From Limisphaerales bacterium (GTDB lineage: Bacteria; Verrucomicrobiota; Verrucomicrobiia; Limisphaerales; SXTU01): a stretch of DNA of 54,735 nt. Below the pieces are notes generated by a model, which was given only the letters and a program-made list of their open reading frames with translations, did not search any database and had not been told where the DNA came from. The translations under genes and the position numbers were made by a program. Location of the stretch: positions 1 to 54,735 of the forward strand of contig WRPG01000049.1 of the NCBI GenBank assembly GCA_009773355.1, written 5' to 3'. The first letter of the stretch is position 1. Every line of letters begins with the position of its first letter. Positions 17,528 to 25,741 of this stretch are shown piece by piece.

Positions 17528-19909
17528 ATGGACACCCTCCGCCGCGCGTCCAAAATGCCGTTGATGACTCTGCCCATCCGATTTGTCGCTCTCGCTGCGT
17601 TCGTGCTTTGCACCATCGGAATGCGCGCTGCCGAACTGAAACCCTACTCCGGCTCCGGCTGCTCGGTGGTTGATGACTTCTTCGTGAACGAGGTCTGGGC
17701 GAAGGTCGCCGCCGAGTCCTGCCTCAAGTGCCACAAGGCCGGCGGCGACGCCGAAGACTCCAAGCTCTTGCTGCTCGACCCGGCGCGCCTGACCGGGGCC
17801 AAGCGCACCGAGGCGCTGCGGGCGAACCGCGCTGCGTTCGCGGCGATGGCGCTGGTGAAGGAAGGCAGTTCCACGCGCCTGCTCCTCAAGGCCGCCGGCA
17901 AGGTGAAGCATGGCGGCAAGGAGGCGGTGAAGCCCGGCTCGACCGGCGAGCGCGTTCTCACCGAATTTGTGCGGCTGGTGAACGCGCCGGACGCCGCCGC
18001 GCTGGCGAAGGCCTCGGCGGCGGCGGAGAAGAACGCCCCGCCGTTCTTCAGCGGCGTGGCGATGCTCGATGACCGCAAGCTGCTCCGCCGCGTGACGCTT
18101 CAATTCGGTGCGCGCCTGCCGACGGACGCCGAGCAGTCTGCCGTTGCGAGCCAAGGCTTGAAGGCGATGCCGACGATTCTCGACGCGTTGATGAAGGACG
18201 ACGCCTTCTACGCCCGGCTGCGTGAGGCGTTCAACGACATCTTCCTCACCATCGGCCTCGATGACAGCGCCGAGACGGTCCTTTCCTACGACCACTTCAG
18301 CACCACGCGCGGCTGGTATCAGAACACCAACCAGAACAAGGAATTCCTCGGCCACATCGCGGACGAGAAGGAGCGCCGTCAGGCTGGCTACAAGCTCGCC
18401 AACGATTACCGCAAGGCCATCCAGTGGGAACCGATGCGGCTCATTGAGCACATCGTGCGGAACGACAAACCGTTCACCGAAATCGTCACGGCGGACTACA
18501 TCATGGTCACGCCCTACTCCTCGCGCGGCTACGGCATCTACGCGGACATTAAGGACCGCTTCAAGGACCCCAAAGACCCCTTCGAATACATCCCGGTGAA
18601 GCTCAAGGCGCTCGTCGGCCGCAACAAAGACCAGAATCAGGAGTCCGCCACCGGCTTCTATCCGCACGCGGGCTTGCTCGCCAACTTCCAATACCTGCGC
18701 CGCTATCCGACGACCGAGACGAATCGCAACCGCCAGCGTGCCCGCGTGTATTTCCAGCACTTCCTCGGTGTGGACGTGCTCGAACTCGCCGCGCGCGTGA
18801 GCGATGCAGCGGCGGTTTCGGCCAAGTTCGAGAATCCCACGATGCAGGCGAGCGAGTGCGTCGTGTGCCACAAGACGCTCGACCCGATTGCCGGCCTCTT
18901 TCAGGACTACTGGAAGTTCGCCGACCAGGGCATCTACGGCCGGCGCAAGGGCGGCTGGTTCACCGACATGTTCGCCGCCGGCTACGAGGACGAGGAGATG
19001 CCCAGCGGGGAGCGTTGGCGCGCGTTGCAATGGCTCGGCGAGCGCACCGCAAAGGATCCGCGCTTCGCTGTCGCGATGACGGAGCACGCCTGGTATCTGC
19101 TCACGGGCCGCAAGCCGCTGCTCGCCCCAAAGGATTTGGAAGACCCGCTTTTCGCCGCCAAGCGCCGCGCCTATGCCGAGCAGCGCAAGCAAATCGAAGC
19201 CATCGCCACGCGTTTTGCCGCGACGGGTTTCAACTTCAAGCAGATGCTGAAGGATTTGGTGCTGACGGAATTCTACCGCGCCGACGGCGTCACCACGGCG
19301 GTGGCCAGTCCCGCGCGTCGCGCTGAGTTGGATGACCTCGGCCTCGTGCGGATGCTCGCGCCCGAGCAGGTGGAGCGGAAGGTCGCCGCCATCTTCGGCA
19401 AGGGCTGGGGCCGCCTGACGCCCGGCGATGGCAAGCTCGACATGCTCTATGGCGGCATTGACTCGAAGGAAGTCACCGAGCGCGCGGCCGACCCGAGCGG
19501 CGCGATGGGCGCGATTCAGCGCATCCTCGCCAACGACGTGGCCTGCAAGCAGACCGCGCTGGACTTCAGCCGCGCGCCGAGCGACCGACGCCTCTTCCCG
19601 AACATCGAGCCGGACGTGGTGCCCGGCAGCGCCGAAGCCGACGCGCAGATTCGTCGCGCGATTGTGCATCTGCACCAGCGCGTGCTGGGCCGCTTCGACA
19701 AGCCGGAGGCGGAGGAAGTCGAGCGCACGTTCCAACTCTTCGCCGGTATTGTGGGCGACGCGGCGGGGAAGAAGGGCTTCGACAAGCAGGAGAATTATTC
19801 CTGCCGCCAAAACCTCGTGCAGCCCGTTCCGGACCCGAACTATACCGTCCGTGCTTGGCGCGCGGTGGTGACGTATCTGCTGCGCCGGCAGGAGTTCTTG
19901 TATGAGTGA
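17528..19909 (+). CDS. Exported haem-binding cytochrome protein (DUF1592/DUF1588-like), DUF1501 partner
   Basis: A 793-residue protein with an N-terminal signal, LPIRFVALAAFVLCTIGMRA, and two CXXCH haem sites: CLKCH at about residues 65-69, typical of planctomycete-type cytochromes, and CVVCH at about 444-448 in the sequence ASECVVCHKTLDPIAGLFQD, a hallmark of DUF1588-like regions. Helical domains between resemble DUF1592. Such proteins are secreted or periplasmic and are almost always encoded before a DUF1501 gene, as here; their biochemical role is not established. Starts at 17528, 17555 and 17564 are all possible. The frame can be read upstream to 16583, but that part overlaps the TIGR03067 gene and is rejected. 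Confidence 0.75.
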   Translation: MDTLRRASKMPLMTLPIRFVALAAFVLCTIGMRAAELKPYSGSGCSVVDDFFVNEVWAKVAAESCLKCHKAGGDAEDSKLLLLDPARLTGAKRTEALRANRAAFAAMALVKEGSSTRLLLKAAGKVKHGGKEAVKPGSTGERVLTEFVRLVNAPDAAALAKASAAAEKNAPPFFSGVAMLDDRKLLRRVTLQFGARLPTDAEQSAVASQGLKAMPTILDALMKDDAFYARLREAFNDIFLTIGLDDSAETVLSYDHFSTTRGWYQNTNQNKEFLGHIADEKERRQAGYKLANDYRKAIQWEPMRLIEHIVRNDKPFTEIVTADYIMVTPYSSRGYGIYADIKDRFKDPKDPFEYIPVKLKALVGRNKDQNQESATGFYPHAGLLANFQYLRRYPTTETNRNRQRARVYFQHFLGVDVLELAARVSDAAAVSAKFENPTMQASECVVCHKTLDPIAGLFQDYWKFADQGIYGRRKGGWFTDMFAAGYEDEEMPSGERWRALQWLGERTAKDPRFAVAMTEHAWYLLTGRKPLLAPKDLEDPLFAAKRRAYAEQRKQIEAIATRFAATGFNFKQMLKDLVLTEFYRADGVTTAVASPARRAELDDLGLVRMLAPEQVERKVAAIFGKGWGRLTPGDGKLDMLYGGIDSKEVTERAADPSGAMGAIQRILANDVACKQTALDFSRAPSDRRLFPNIEPDVVPGSAEADAQIRRAIVHLHQRVLGRFDKPEAEEVERTFQLFAGIVGDAAGKKGFDKQENYSCRQNLVQPVPDPNYTVRAWRAVVTYLLRRQEFLYE

Positions 19910-19910
19910 G

Positions 19911-20185
19911 TGCCCGCGAAACACGCGAATGGGGAGGCCGCTCGGAGCCGTTGCGCTTCCGACCGAGGCCTGGGTGGAACGGGCCACCGGCCCGTTGCGG
20001 CGGGCGACCCGCCCGCCGCCGGTTGGTGCGCCGGGATTGCCGCAATGAGTTCGAGAGTTCACTGTGCCGAAGCTCGGCGGCAGGTTGCCGCCGAGAACGG
20101 CCAGGTTGGCCGTTCCACCCGGAACAGGTCGGTCGCTTTAGTCCTTCGCTTTTATTTTCGCGTTAATTCGCGTGTTTCGCGGGCA
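19911..20185. repeat. Nested inverted repeat region between the cytochrome and DUF1501 genes
   Basis: The outer arms TGCCCGCGAAACACGCGAAT (19911-19930) and its exact reverse complement (20166-20185) frame a second inverted pair built on GGTGGAACGG (about 19972-19981 and 20110-20119). Inside lie tandem hairpins: AACGGGCC-ACC-GGCCCGTT and a GCGGCGGG stem on the left, CTCGGCGGCA-GGT-TGCCGCCGAG and AACGGCCA-GGT-TGGCCGTT on the right. It fills the 296-base gap almost completely. The CCCGCGAAA arm family recurs at 40154-40181. Confidence 0.85.
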
Positions 20186-20205
20186 CAACTTTTCCCATCC
20201 CAACC

Positions 20206-21489
20206 ATGAGACGTGATTTCCTGAAACTCTGCGCCCTCACCGGACTCGGCTTCGCGTGCCCCGGTGGCATGACCTCGCTGCTGCGCGCGGCGGTGAAGGA
20301 GGAGCCGCCCTACGAGGGGCCGTTCTATATCGTCTTCAACGCGTCGGGCGGCTGGGACACGACCTACCTGATGGACCCCAAGGGCATCAACGAAATGAAC
20401 CGCCTCTACAAGGAGGGCGACATCCTCACGAAGGGCGCGCACAAGTTCGCTCCGACGGACAAGCACAAGACCGGCGGCATGAGCAACGAGGAGTTTTACG
20501 CCGAGTTCGGCAGCGAGCTGCTCACGTTCAACGGCCTCGACTACTCGGTGAACAATCACGCGCCCGGCGCGCGCTACATGGCCACCGGCAAGCTCGACAG
20601 CCTCGCTTACCCGACCTTCGCCGCGCTCGTCGCCGCCGCGAAGGGGCCGACCTGTCCGCTGTCGTTCCTCACCTTCGGCAACTACTCGGCCACGGGCAAC
20701 GTCGTCGCGATGTCGCGCGTGCCCTACCTGCCGTCGCTCCAGAAAATCGCCAACGCCGACCACATCGAGGGCAACCTGCGCTCGCCCTACCACGAGGACT
20801 TCGCCCTCACGCGCATCGAGAAGGCGCTGGCGGAGCAACGCGAGATGCGCGCCGCCGTGCCGTTGCTGCCGCGTCAGGAACGCGCCGAGTCCATGCTCTA
20901 CGCCGCGCAGGTCAACTCGAAGTCCATGGCGCGCGTCACGCCGCACATTCCCGCGAGCGTGCCGAGGGAGCGCCTCGCGCAGCAGGCGGAGATTGCGCTG
21001 GCGTCGTTCAAGGCCGGCGTCTGCGTCTCGGCGAACCTGAGCATCGGCCAGTTCGACAGCCACGCGAACAACGACCCCGACCAGATGAAGCTCCTGCCCG
21101 AGCTGCTTGCGGGCATCGCCTACACGCTGCGGCGCGCGGAGGCGCTGAAGATTCGCGACCGCCTCGTGGTGGTGATGCAGAGCGAGATGGGCCGCACGCC
21201 GACCTACAACAAGGGCAACGGCAAGGACCACTGGTCCATCGGCTCGGTCATGTTCCTCGGCCCCGGCATCAAGGGCAACCGCGTCATCGGCGCGACAGAC
21301 GAGAAGCAGTTCGGCGTGAACCTGAACCCCGGCACGCTCGCGCTCGACAAGGACAAGGGCATCAAGATTCGCCCCGAGCACATCCACGAGTCGCTGCGCG
21401 AGCTCGCCGGCATCGCCACGCACCCGCACGCGAAGAAGTTCCCGCTGGGCCTGAAGGATTCGGAGAAACTCAAGGGCCTGTGGGGGTGA
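20206..21489 (+). CDS. DUF1501 family Tat-exported protein
   Basis: A 427-residue protein starting MRRDFLKLCALTGLGFACPG, a twin-arginine signal (RRDFLK) for export in folded form. The body shows the DUF1501 order: FYIVFNASGGWDTTYLMDPK, LTFNGLDYSVNNHAPGARYM, SIGQFDSHANND and LVVVMQSEMGRTPTYNKGNG, the last typical of the alkaline-phosphatase/sulfatase-like fold to which DUF1501 proteins belong. Function is unknown. It follows the cytochrome gene in the same direction with only a repeat-filled gap, matching the usual pair in planctomycetes and verrucomicrobia. The ATG at 20206 is the natural start. Confidence 0.85.
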   Translation: MRRDFLKLCALTGLGFACPGGMTSLLRAAVKEEPPYEGPFYIVFNASGGWDTTYLMDPKGINEMNRLYKEGDILTKGAHKFAPTDKHKTGGMSNEEFYAEFGSELLTFNGLDYSVNNHAPGARYMATGKLDSLAYPTFAALVAAAKGPTCPLSFLTFGNYSATGNVVAMSRVPYLPSLQKIANADHIEGNLRSPYHEDFALTRIEKALAEQREMRAAVPLLPRQERAESMLYAAQVNSKSMARVTPHIPASVPRERLAQQAEIALASFKAGVCVSANLSIGQFDSHANNDPDQMKLLPELLAGIAYTLRRAEALKIRDRLVVVMQSEMGRTPTYNKGNGKDHWSIGSVMFLGPGIKGNRVIGATDEKQFGVNLNPGTLALDKDKGIKIRPEHIHESLRELAGIATHPHAKKFPLGLKDSEKLKGLWG

Positions 21490-21493
21490 GGCT

Positions 21494-21589
21494 GTGCCGG
21501 CGACTTGTAGTCGCCGTGTTGCGGGTTGAGAGCTTGAGCACGTCTCGAACTGCCGTTGCCCACGGGCGGCGACTGCAAGTCGCCGGCAC
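21494..21589. repeat. Inverted hairpin pair, GGCGACT family, copy 1
   Basis: The left unit, 21494-21515, holds GGCGACT-TGT-AGTCGCC and the right unit, 21568-21589, its inverted counterpart with loop TGC or GCA. The outer ends are GTGCC and GGCAC. It lies between convergent stops of the DUF1501 and sulfatase genes, so it may serve as a bidirectional terminator. A second copy is at 33283-33367. Confidence 0.8.
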
Positions 21590-21623
21590 GGGTTCAGCGC
21601 GCCGCGTTCGACCCTTGGACGGC

Positions 21624-23057
21624 TTACTCCTTTTCGCCCCAAACTTTCGGCGACTTGAAGTCGGCGGCCTTCGGGGCGGACTTGGGCGGGACGGCCTGCT
21701 TGGCAAAGGCTTCGAGGCGGGTGCGGAGTTCCTTCACCTTGTCGGGGTGCTTGTCGGCGAGGTTGGTCTTTTCGGAGATGTCCTCGGCGAGGTTGAAAAG
21801 TTCGGTCGTCGGGCCGGTCGCGGCCGGCTTGCCTTTCTTGCCCTTCTTCGCGGCATCCGGTTGCGCGAGCGCCTCGCTGCCGTTTTCGGGGCGGTTTCCG
21901 CCCATCACCAATTTCCAATCGCCCATGCGAATCGCGCCATTGCCAGGCGTGGTGTTGAGCAGAATGGCGTCGTGCGGTGACTTCGCGCCGGCGGTCAGCA
22001 CGGGCCAGAGATCCCGGCCGTCGGGCGCGTGCTTTTGCTCCGTGGACGCGCCGACCAGCTTCAGCAGTGTGGGATACCAGTCCACGATGTGCAGCGGTTC
22101 GTTGATGACGAGGCCGGATTTGATCTTGCCCGGCCACGTTACAAAGGCGGACACACGCACGCCGCCCTCGTAGAGCGTGCCCTTGGCGGCGCGGAGCTTG
22201 CCGTTGGTCGCGCCTTGGTTGATTGGCCCTCCGTTGTCGCTGGAGAAGATGAACAACGTGTTCCCCGTCAGCCCGCGCTTCTCGATGGCCGCCACCACCC
22301 GGCCAATCTGCTCGTCCACCGCGTGGACCATCGCGCAGTAGGTGCGGCGCTGCTGGTTCGTGATGTGCTCGTAGAGCTTGAGATGCTCCGGCAACGCCTG
22401 GAGCGGCGTGTGCGGCGCGTTGAAGGGCATATAAAGGAAGAGCGGCTTGGCGGAATCCTGCTTCGCGATGAGCCGCACGGCCTCGTTCCCGTTGAGCACG
22501 GTGGTGTAACCCTCGTCGCGGTTCACCTGGTCGTCGCGATGCCAGTCGAAGCCTCCGTCGCGCTCGTGCGTGAAGTAATCCAGCGCACCGTTGTAGTGGC
22601 CGTATTGGTGCGTGAAGCCGCGCCGCGTGGGCAGATACTCCGGCGCGAAGTGCCCCAGGTGCCACTTGCCGATGATCGCCGTGGTGTAGCCCGCCGACTG
22701 CAAGCCTTGCGCCAGCGTGCGCTCGTCCAAGGGCAGCCCGTAGTTCGCCCAAGGCCGGACCACGCCGACTTGCAAGCCATGCCGCATCGGGTAGCGACCC
22801 GTCATCAGCGCCGCGCGCGTCGGCGAGCAGACGGGCTGGACGTAGAACGCCTCCAGCTTCGCGCCCGCCGCCGCAAGCCGGTCAATGTTCGGCGTCTTGA
22901 TCTCGCCCCCGTGATAACTCACGTCCGTGTAGCCCAGATCATCAATCAGGAAGAAGACAATGTTCGGCCGGGGGGCGGTCGCGGCGGGGCAGGGGAGGGC
23001 AGCGAGCCACAGCAAGGTGAGCAAACCACAGACGAAGTGAAACCGGAGCGAGCGCAT
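21624..23057 (-). CDS. Secreted type I sulfatase
   Basis: A 477-residue arylsulfatase-type enzyme. The start at 23057 gives a signal peptide MRSLRFHFVCGLLTLLWLAA; ATGs 9 and 15 bases upstream are alternatives. Metal-binding NIVFFLIDDLGYTDVSYHGG (Asp39, Asp40) is followed by the sulfatase signature CSPTRAALMTGRYP with Cys77, the residue converted to formylglycine by an anaerobic or FGE-type maturase. Later metal and catalytic regions are GKWHLGHF and FSSDNGG. It removes sulfate esters, probably from polysaccharides, in the periplasm or outside. A lysine-rich low-complexity stretch near residues 405-420 precedes the C-terminus. It follows the glycosyltransferase gene by about 46 bases on the same strand. 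No maturase gene is in the window. Confidence 0.9.
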   Translation of the reverse strand: MRSLRFHFVCGLLTLLWLAALPCPAATAPRPNIVFFLIDDLGYTDVSYHGGEIKTPNIDRLAAAGAKLEAFYVQPVCSPTRAALMTGRYPMRHGLQVGVVRPWANYGLPLDERTLAQGLQSAGYTTAIIGKWHLGHFAPEYLPTRRGFTHQYGHYNGALDYFTHERDGGFDWHRDDQVNRDEGYTTVLNGNEAVRLIAKQDSAKPLFLYMPFNAPHTPLQALPEHLKLYEHITNQQRRTYCAMVHAVDEQIGRVVAAIEKRGLTGNTLFIFSSDNGGPINQGATNGKLRAAKGTLYEGGVRVSAFVTWPGKIKSGLVINEPLHIVDWYPTLLKLVGASTEQKHAPDGRDLWPVLTAGAKSPHDAILLNTTPGNGAIRMGDWKLVMGGNRPENGSEALAQPDAAKKGKKGKPAATGPTTELFNLAEDISEKTNLADKHPDKVKELRTRLEAFAKQAVPPKSAPKAADFKSPKVWGEKE

Positions 23058-23103
23058 GGCGGACATTGGCATGGCCGGACAGACGCGGGAAGCCCCGGCT
23101 TGG

Positions 23104-23874
23104 CTACGAACCGGATGCGCGAGCGGCGTGCATGGCCCGGAGCAGCCGGTATTTCAAGGCCACTTCCCGCGCGCAGAAGGCGGCGATGCGCCAGCCTTGC
23201 GGGCCGTCGAGGAAGCCGCGTTTCAAGACGTAGCCGCGGAACCAGCGGAAGGCGGCGTGGGTGAACGGGGCGAGCGGGCCGGCGGTCTTGCCTAGCTCGT
23301 GTTGCGTCTCGGCCCAGAGGCGGGCGTATTTTTCGCACCGTGCCCAGTGGTCGGCGCGGTCCTTGAAGGAGTGGTGCCAAAGGTCGCCCTTGAGCGAATC
23401 GAGCAGGCCACGGATTTCCAGGCGCTCATGGACCTTGCCGCCAGCGAACTGCGCGGCGCGGCAGCGGAAGAGGCGCACGAGCCGGTCGGGATACCAGTCG
23501 CCGTGGCGGATCCAGCGGCCTTCGTAAAGCACGCAGCGCGGCATGAGGTAGCCGCTGAAATCGTCACTGAGCCGCTCGTCTGCTTTCAGCCGGTGAACTT
23601 CCGCGCGCAACTCGGGCGACAGCTCCTCGTCCGCATCAATGCTGAAGACCCACTCGTGCGTGGCGAGGGACAGCACCTTGTTCTTCTGGCCGACGTAGCC
23701 GATCCAGTCCTGATGCTCGAACCGCGCGCCGAATTCCTTCGCGATGCGCTCCGTGCCGTCCGTGCTGCCGGAGTCGAGGATGACGATCTCATCCGCGAGG
23801 TCCGCGCAACTGCGCAGGCAGCGGGGAAGGTTGCTCTCCTCGTTGAGCGTGATGAGGCAGAAGGAAATCTTCAT
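23104..23874 (-). CDS. GT2-family glycosyltransferase, WaaE/KdtX-like
   Basis: A 256-residue inverting glycosyltransferase with a GT-A fold. It begins MKISFCLITLNEESNLPRCL and continues IVILDSGSTDGTERIAKEFG and WVFSIDADEELSPEL, the last containing the DxD-like metal motif. The sequence resembles beta-1,4-glucosyltransferases of lipopolysaccharide core synthesis (WaaE/KdtX group), soluble or membrane-associated in the cytoplasm. Its ATG lies 9 bases after the stop of the GT4 gene, in the same operon. Confidence 0.85.
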   Translation of the reverse strand: MKISFCLITLNEESNLPRCLRSCADLADEIVILDSGSTDGTERIAKEFGARFEHQDWIGYVGQKNKVLSLATHEWVFSIDADEELSPELRAEVHRLKADERLSDDFSGYLMPRCVLYEGRWIRHGDWYPDRLVRLFRCRAAQFAGGKVHERLEIRGLLDSLKGDLWHHSFKDRADHWARCEKYARLWAETQHELGKTAGPLAPFTHAAFRWFRGYVLKRGFLDGPQGWRIAAFCAREVALKYRLLRAMHAARASGS

Positions 23875-23883
23875 CGCGCGGGG

Positions 23884-24969
23884 TCAGCGGCGCTTCTCCC
23901 GCGCCGCCATTTCGAGCACCGCGAGCGTCTCCTCGACGTTGCGTTCCAGACTCAGCTCGTGCTTGGGCGGCATCTCGGCCAGGCCGCGCTGCATGATCCA
24001 GAACCGGATGGCCTCGACGACGGCGTCGGTGTCGCGTGGATCGGCGATGACGGTGCCGTTCTTGCGCGGGGTGATCAGTTCGCTCGCTCCGTTGAGTGAA
24101 CTGGTGATGACGGGCAGGTCGGAGACGAGCGCCTCGGCGACGACGTTGGAGGACGGCTCGTAGATGGGGAGGAAGACCAGCAGGTCGGCGGCGGCGTAGG
24201 CGTTCTCCACGTCGCTCATCGGCCCGGCGAAGATGACCCCGTCGGGCTGGGCGAAGGGCGGCTTGCCCTTGCCGACCACGAGCAGCTTCACGCGCGGGGC
24301 CTTGAGCCGGTGGAAGGCGCGCAGCACGAAGCGCAGGCCCTTGCGCTCCCAGCCGGAGCCGACGAAGAGCAGCAGGGTGTCGTCCGGCTTGACGCCGAAG
24401 CGCTCGCGCGTGACGTTGCGCTCGCCGCGCCGATGGCGGTCCAAGTCAATGCCGTTGCGGACCAGATGAATGCGCTCCGCGGGGAAGTGGAAGTGTTCCA
24501 GAATCTCGCGCCGCACCATGTCGGAGTTCACGATGATGTGGCGCGTGTTCGCGGGGTCGAAGGTGCGCGCCTCCAGCTTCATCATGTTGCGATGAAAGCC
24601 GCCGGCGCAAACAAAGGGCCGCCGCCACCATTGCGCAAACTGCTGCCGCCGCTGGAGCCAGACGCGATGCACGCCGTCCCCGGCGCGATACACGTCCTGG
24701 TGGTGCGTGCGCTCCAGGCTGAAGACCACGTCGAAGGAAAGTTTCGTCAGCTCGGCAGCCACGGCGTCGGCGAAACGCGTCGGGCGCTGCGTGCGGTCGC
24801 CGCCGACGGGCACCGCGTGGAGGTGGACGCCGTCGAGCTGGCCTTCCCACGACTCGGCGAAGAGGTGTGGCTCGTGGCCACTCTTCACGAGCGCCTGCAA
24901 CAGCCGTTGCAGGTAAAGCTCCGCGCCACCGGTGGCGGAGAACTGGCGGCGGATGAGCGCGAGTCTCAT
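23884..24969 (-). CDS. GT4-family glycosyltransferase, WaaG-like
   Basis: A 361-residue GT-B glycosyltransferase beginning MRLALIRRQFSATGGAELYL, with the Gly-Gly donor loop, and ending in the donor-binding region LLVFLPIYEPSSNVVAEALV, where the EX7E motif is present as EPSSNVVAE. It resembles lipopolysaccharide core glucosyltransferases of the WaaG/RfaG type. The ATG at 24969 overlaps the stop of the methyltransferase gene as ATGA, so translation is probably coupled; a longer frame would enter that gene and is rejected. Confidence 0.87.
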   Translation of the reverse strand: MRLALIRRQFSATGGAELYLQRLLQALVKSGHEPHLFAESWEGQLDGVHLHAVPVGGDRTQRPTRFADAVAAELTKLSFDVVFSLERTHHQDVYRAGDGVHRVWLQRRQQFAQWWRRPFVCAGGFHRNMMKLEARTFDPANTRHIIVNSDMVRREILEHFHFPAERIHLVRNGIDLDRHRRGERNVTRERFGVKPDDTLLLFVGSGWERKGLRFVLRAFHRLKAPRVKLLVVGKGKPPFAQPDGVIFAGPMSDVENAYAAADLLVFLPIYEPSSNVVAEALVSDLPVITSSLNGASELITPRKNGTVIADPRDTDAVVEAIRFWIMQRGLAEMPPKHELSLERNVEETLAVLEMAAREKRR

Positions 24970-25643
24970 TTCGGCGTGCCCACAAACACCAAGTCCAGCG
25001 CGAACAACGCCCGCACACGGAACGGCAGCCACGGAAAAACCGGGATGCCCGTGCTGCCGCCGCCGAGCAGATGGCCGGAGACGGGGTGCAACTCGACCTC
25101 GCGGAAGTGCGGCTCCAGCTCGCGCCGCAGGATGCTGAAGGAGTATTGCCGCAGGTGCGACGGGTCGCTCTCGTATTGGTTGCCCACGAGGAAGCGCAGG
25201 CGGTTGCGCAGGCGGAAGGCGTTGGGCACCGAGCCGATGAGCCGCCCGTTGAGCTTCAGCACCCGCCGGATTTCACCCAGCGCCTTCTGGGGGAAACGCA
25301 CATGCTCCATCACTTCGGAGAAGACGACGACATCGAAGGACTTGTCGGGAAAGGGCAGCGGCTCGTCATCCACGTCCACCCAGTGCCCTTTGCAGCCAAG
25401 CCGTTCCTCAAAAAGCTTTAGCGCCGCGCGGTCAACGTCCACGCCCACGACCTGGTTCCCCGGCGCGAAGTGCTGCGTGAGGTTGCCGGCGCGGCAGCCG
25501 ACTTCGAGCACGTTCTTCCCCGTGCCGACGAGCTGGACGAACAGCTCCTTCCGGTCCTCGCCGCCGTAGAGGTAGTCGTATTTGCCCCGGCTGTGGTGCG
25601 CCTCGTAAAACGCGGCCACCTGTTCCTTCTGCGAGTTCGCCAT
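24966..25643 (-). CDS. Class I SAM-dependent methyltransferase
   Basis: A 225-residue protein of the UbiE/COQ5-like class I methyltransferase fold. Motif I is NVLEVGCRAGNLTQHF, a slightly changed glycine-rich SAM loop (GCRAG), followed by the acidic end VVGVDVD and motif IV region FDVVVFSEVMEHVRFP. It is the first gene of a run of four same-strand genes with glycosyltransferases, so the acceptor is likely a lipid-linked or nucleotide sugar, but this is inference. The coupling ATGA links it to the GT4 gene. Confidence 0.85.
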   Translation of the reverse strand: MANSQKEQVAAFYEAHHSRGKYDYLYGGEDRKELFVQLVGTGKNVLEVGCRAGNLTQHFAPGNQVVGVDVDRAALKLFEERLGCKGHWVDVDDEPLPFPDKSFDVVVFSEVMEHVRFPQKALGEIRRVLKLNGRLIGSVPNAFRLRNRLRFLVGNQYESDPSHLRQYSFSILRRELEPHFREVELHPVSGHLLGGGSTGIPVFPWLPFRVRALFALDLVFVGTPK

Positions 25644-25741
25644 GCGCGGATGATTCGGGTTTGCGGCGCGAATTCAAGCCCACGCGGAATGAATTCCATC
25701 GCGGCTTGTGTTCCCCGGCCGGCGGCGGAATCCTCGCGGCC

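Noticed and set aside
17495-20062. An 855-residue minus-strand frame opposite the cytochrome gene
   Set aside because: Lacks family motifs; the plus strand has CXXCH motifs and a signal peptide.
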